The position numbers were made by a program, and so were the translations under genes. The notes beneath the pieces were generated by a model. It worked only from the letters and a program-made list of their open reading frames with translations. It made no database searches and had not been told where the DNA came from. Of a DNA stretch of 64,000 bases, positions 63,851 to 64,000 are shown one piece after another; the stretch's first letter is position 1, and every line of letters begins with the position of its first letter. Source of the stretch: Paralichthys olivaceus (Eukaryota > Chordata > Actinopteri > Pleuronectiformes > Paralichthyidae). The stretch covers positions 15,540,501 through 15,604,500 of the forward strand of contig NC_091111.1 of NCBI RefSeq assembly GCF_024713975.1, written 5' to 3'.

Positions 63851-64000
63851 TTTCAGTTTTATATACATTCCTTCTTTAACATTTGGCCTCTGATGTGAAA
63901 CAGGTTTGAAGCCCCGAACGAATGAAAGGACCTGAAAACTCTGGCAGCCAGACAATGTCAAGCTTTATGAACAGAGATCCAGATGTTACTGGTGTGATGT

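Larger units (their letters stand above)
62241..64000. other. Upstream intron or 5' flank of hpcal1
   Basis: No further coding sequence is visible. The first hpcal1 exon(s) must lie upstream, probably beyond the right edge, because the acceptor at 62241-62242 requires an upstream donor. A (GA)n tract lies at 63441-63464 and a fragment of the family 3 repeat at 63808-63850. Confidence 0.45.

Overview
The window is vertebrate nuclear DNA, almost certainly from a ray-finned (teleost, probably spiny-rayed) fish. The genes have introns with GT-AG borders, the introns are mostly short, CA/GT microsatellites are abundant, and several dispersed repeats of types common in fish genomes occur between and inside the genes. 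I see no bacterial, plasmid, phage or CRISPR features.

Layout from left to right. Positions 1-3132 are non-coding, with a possible 3' end of an upstream transcript near 1660-1675. Positions 3133-31489 (+) hold a complete rock2 gene (Rho-associated coiled-coil kinase 2). I could place every coding exon by reading frame and splice sites: 31 constitutive exons, a short last exon, one in-frame cassette exon and one alternative terminal exon. Positions 34282-37074 (+) hold two tandem secreted leucine-rich-repeat genes of the leucine-rich alpha-2-glycoprotein (LRG1) type. Positions 37.2-49.1 kb are a gene desert with fish repeats and a few stretches that look conserved. Positions 49117-50616 (-) hold the intronless potassium-channel subunit gene kcnf1 (Kv5.1). 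Positions 52898-58618 (+) hold pdia6, an ER protein disulfide isomerase with two CGHC sites and a KDEL tail; its promoter has a perfect ER-stress element. Positions 59687-62122 (-) hold the complete coding part of hpcal1, a neuronal calcium sensor, convergent with pdia6. Positions 62.1-64.0 kb are upstream non-coding sequence of hpcal1.

The order and orientation rock2(+) kcnf1(-) pdia6(+) hpcal1(-) match my recollection of the block on human 2p25, which supports the ortholog names. I cannot decide between teleost 'a' and 'b' duplicates from sequence alone. The genes are not an operon and do not form one pathway: rock2 acts on actomyosin contractility, kcnf1 modifies Kv2-type channels, pdia6 folds secretory proteins, hpcal1 senses calcium at membranes, and the LRG-like proteins are secreted.

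The points most worth a second look are: the symmetric phase 1-1 cassette exon of rock2 just before its PH domain; two possible rock2 C-termini; the LRG-like pair inside an otherwise conserved block; an Ala replacing the position-6 Gly of an hpcal1 EF-hand loop; the ER-stress element of pdia6; and three short non-autonomous transposons. I found no evidence of a wholly new biological system.
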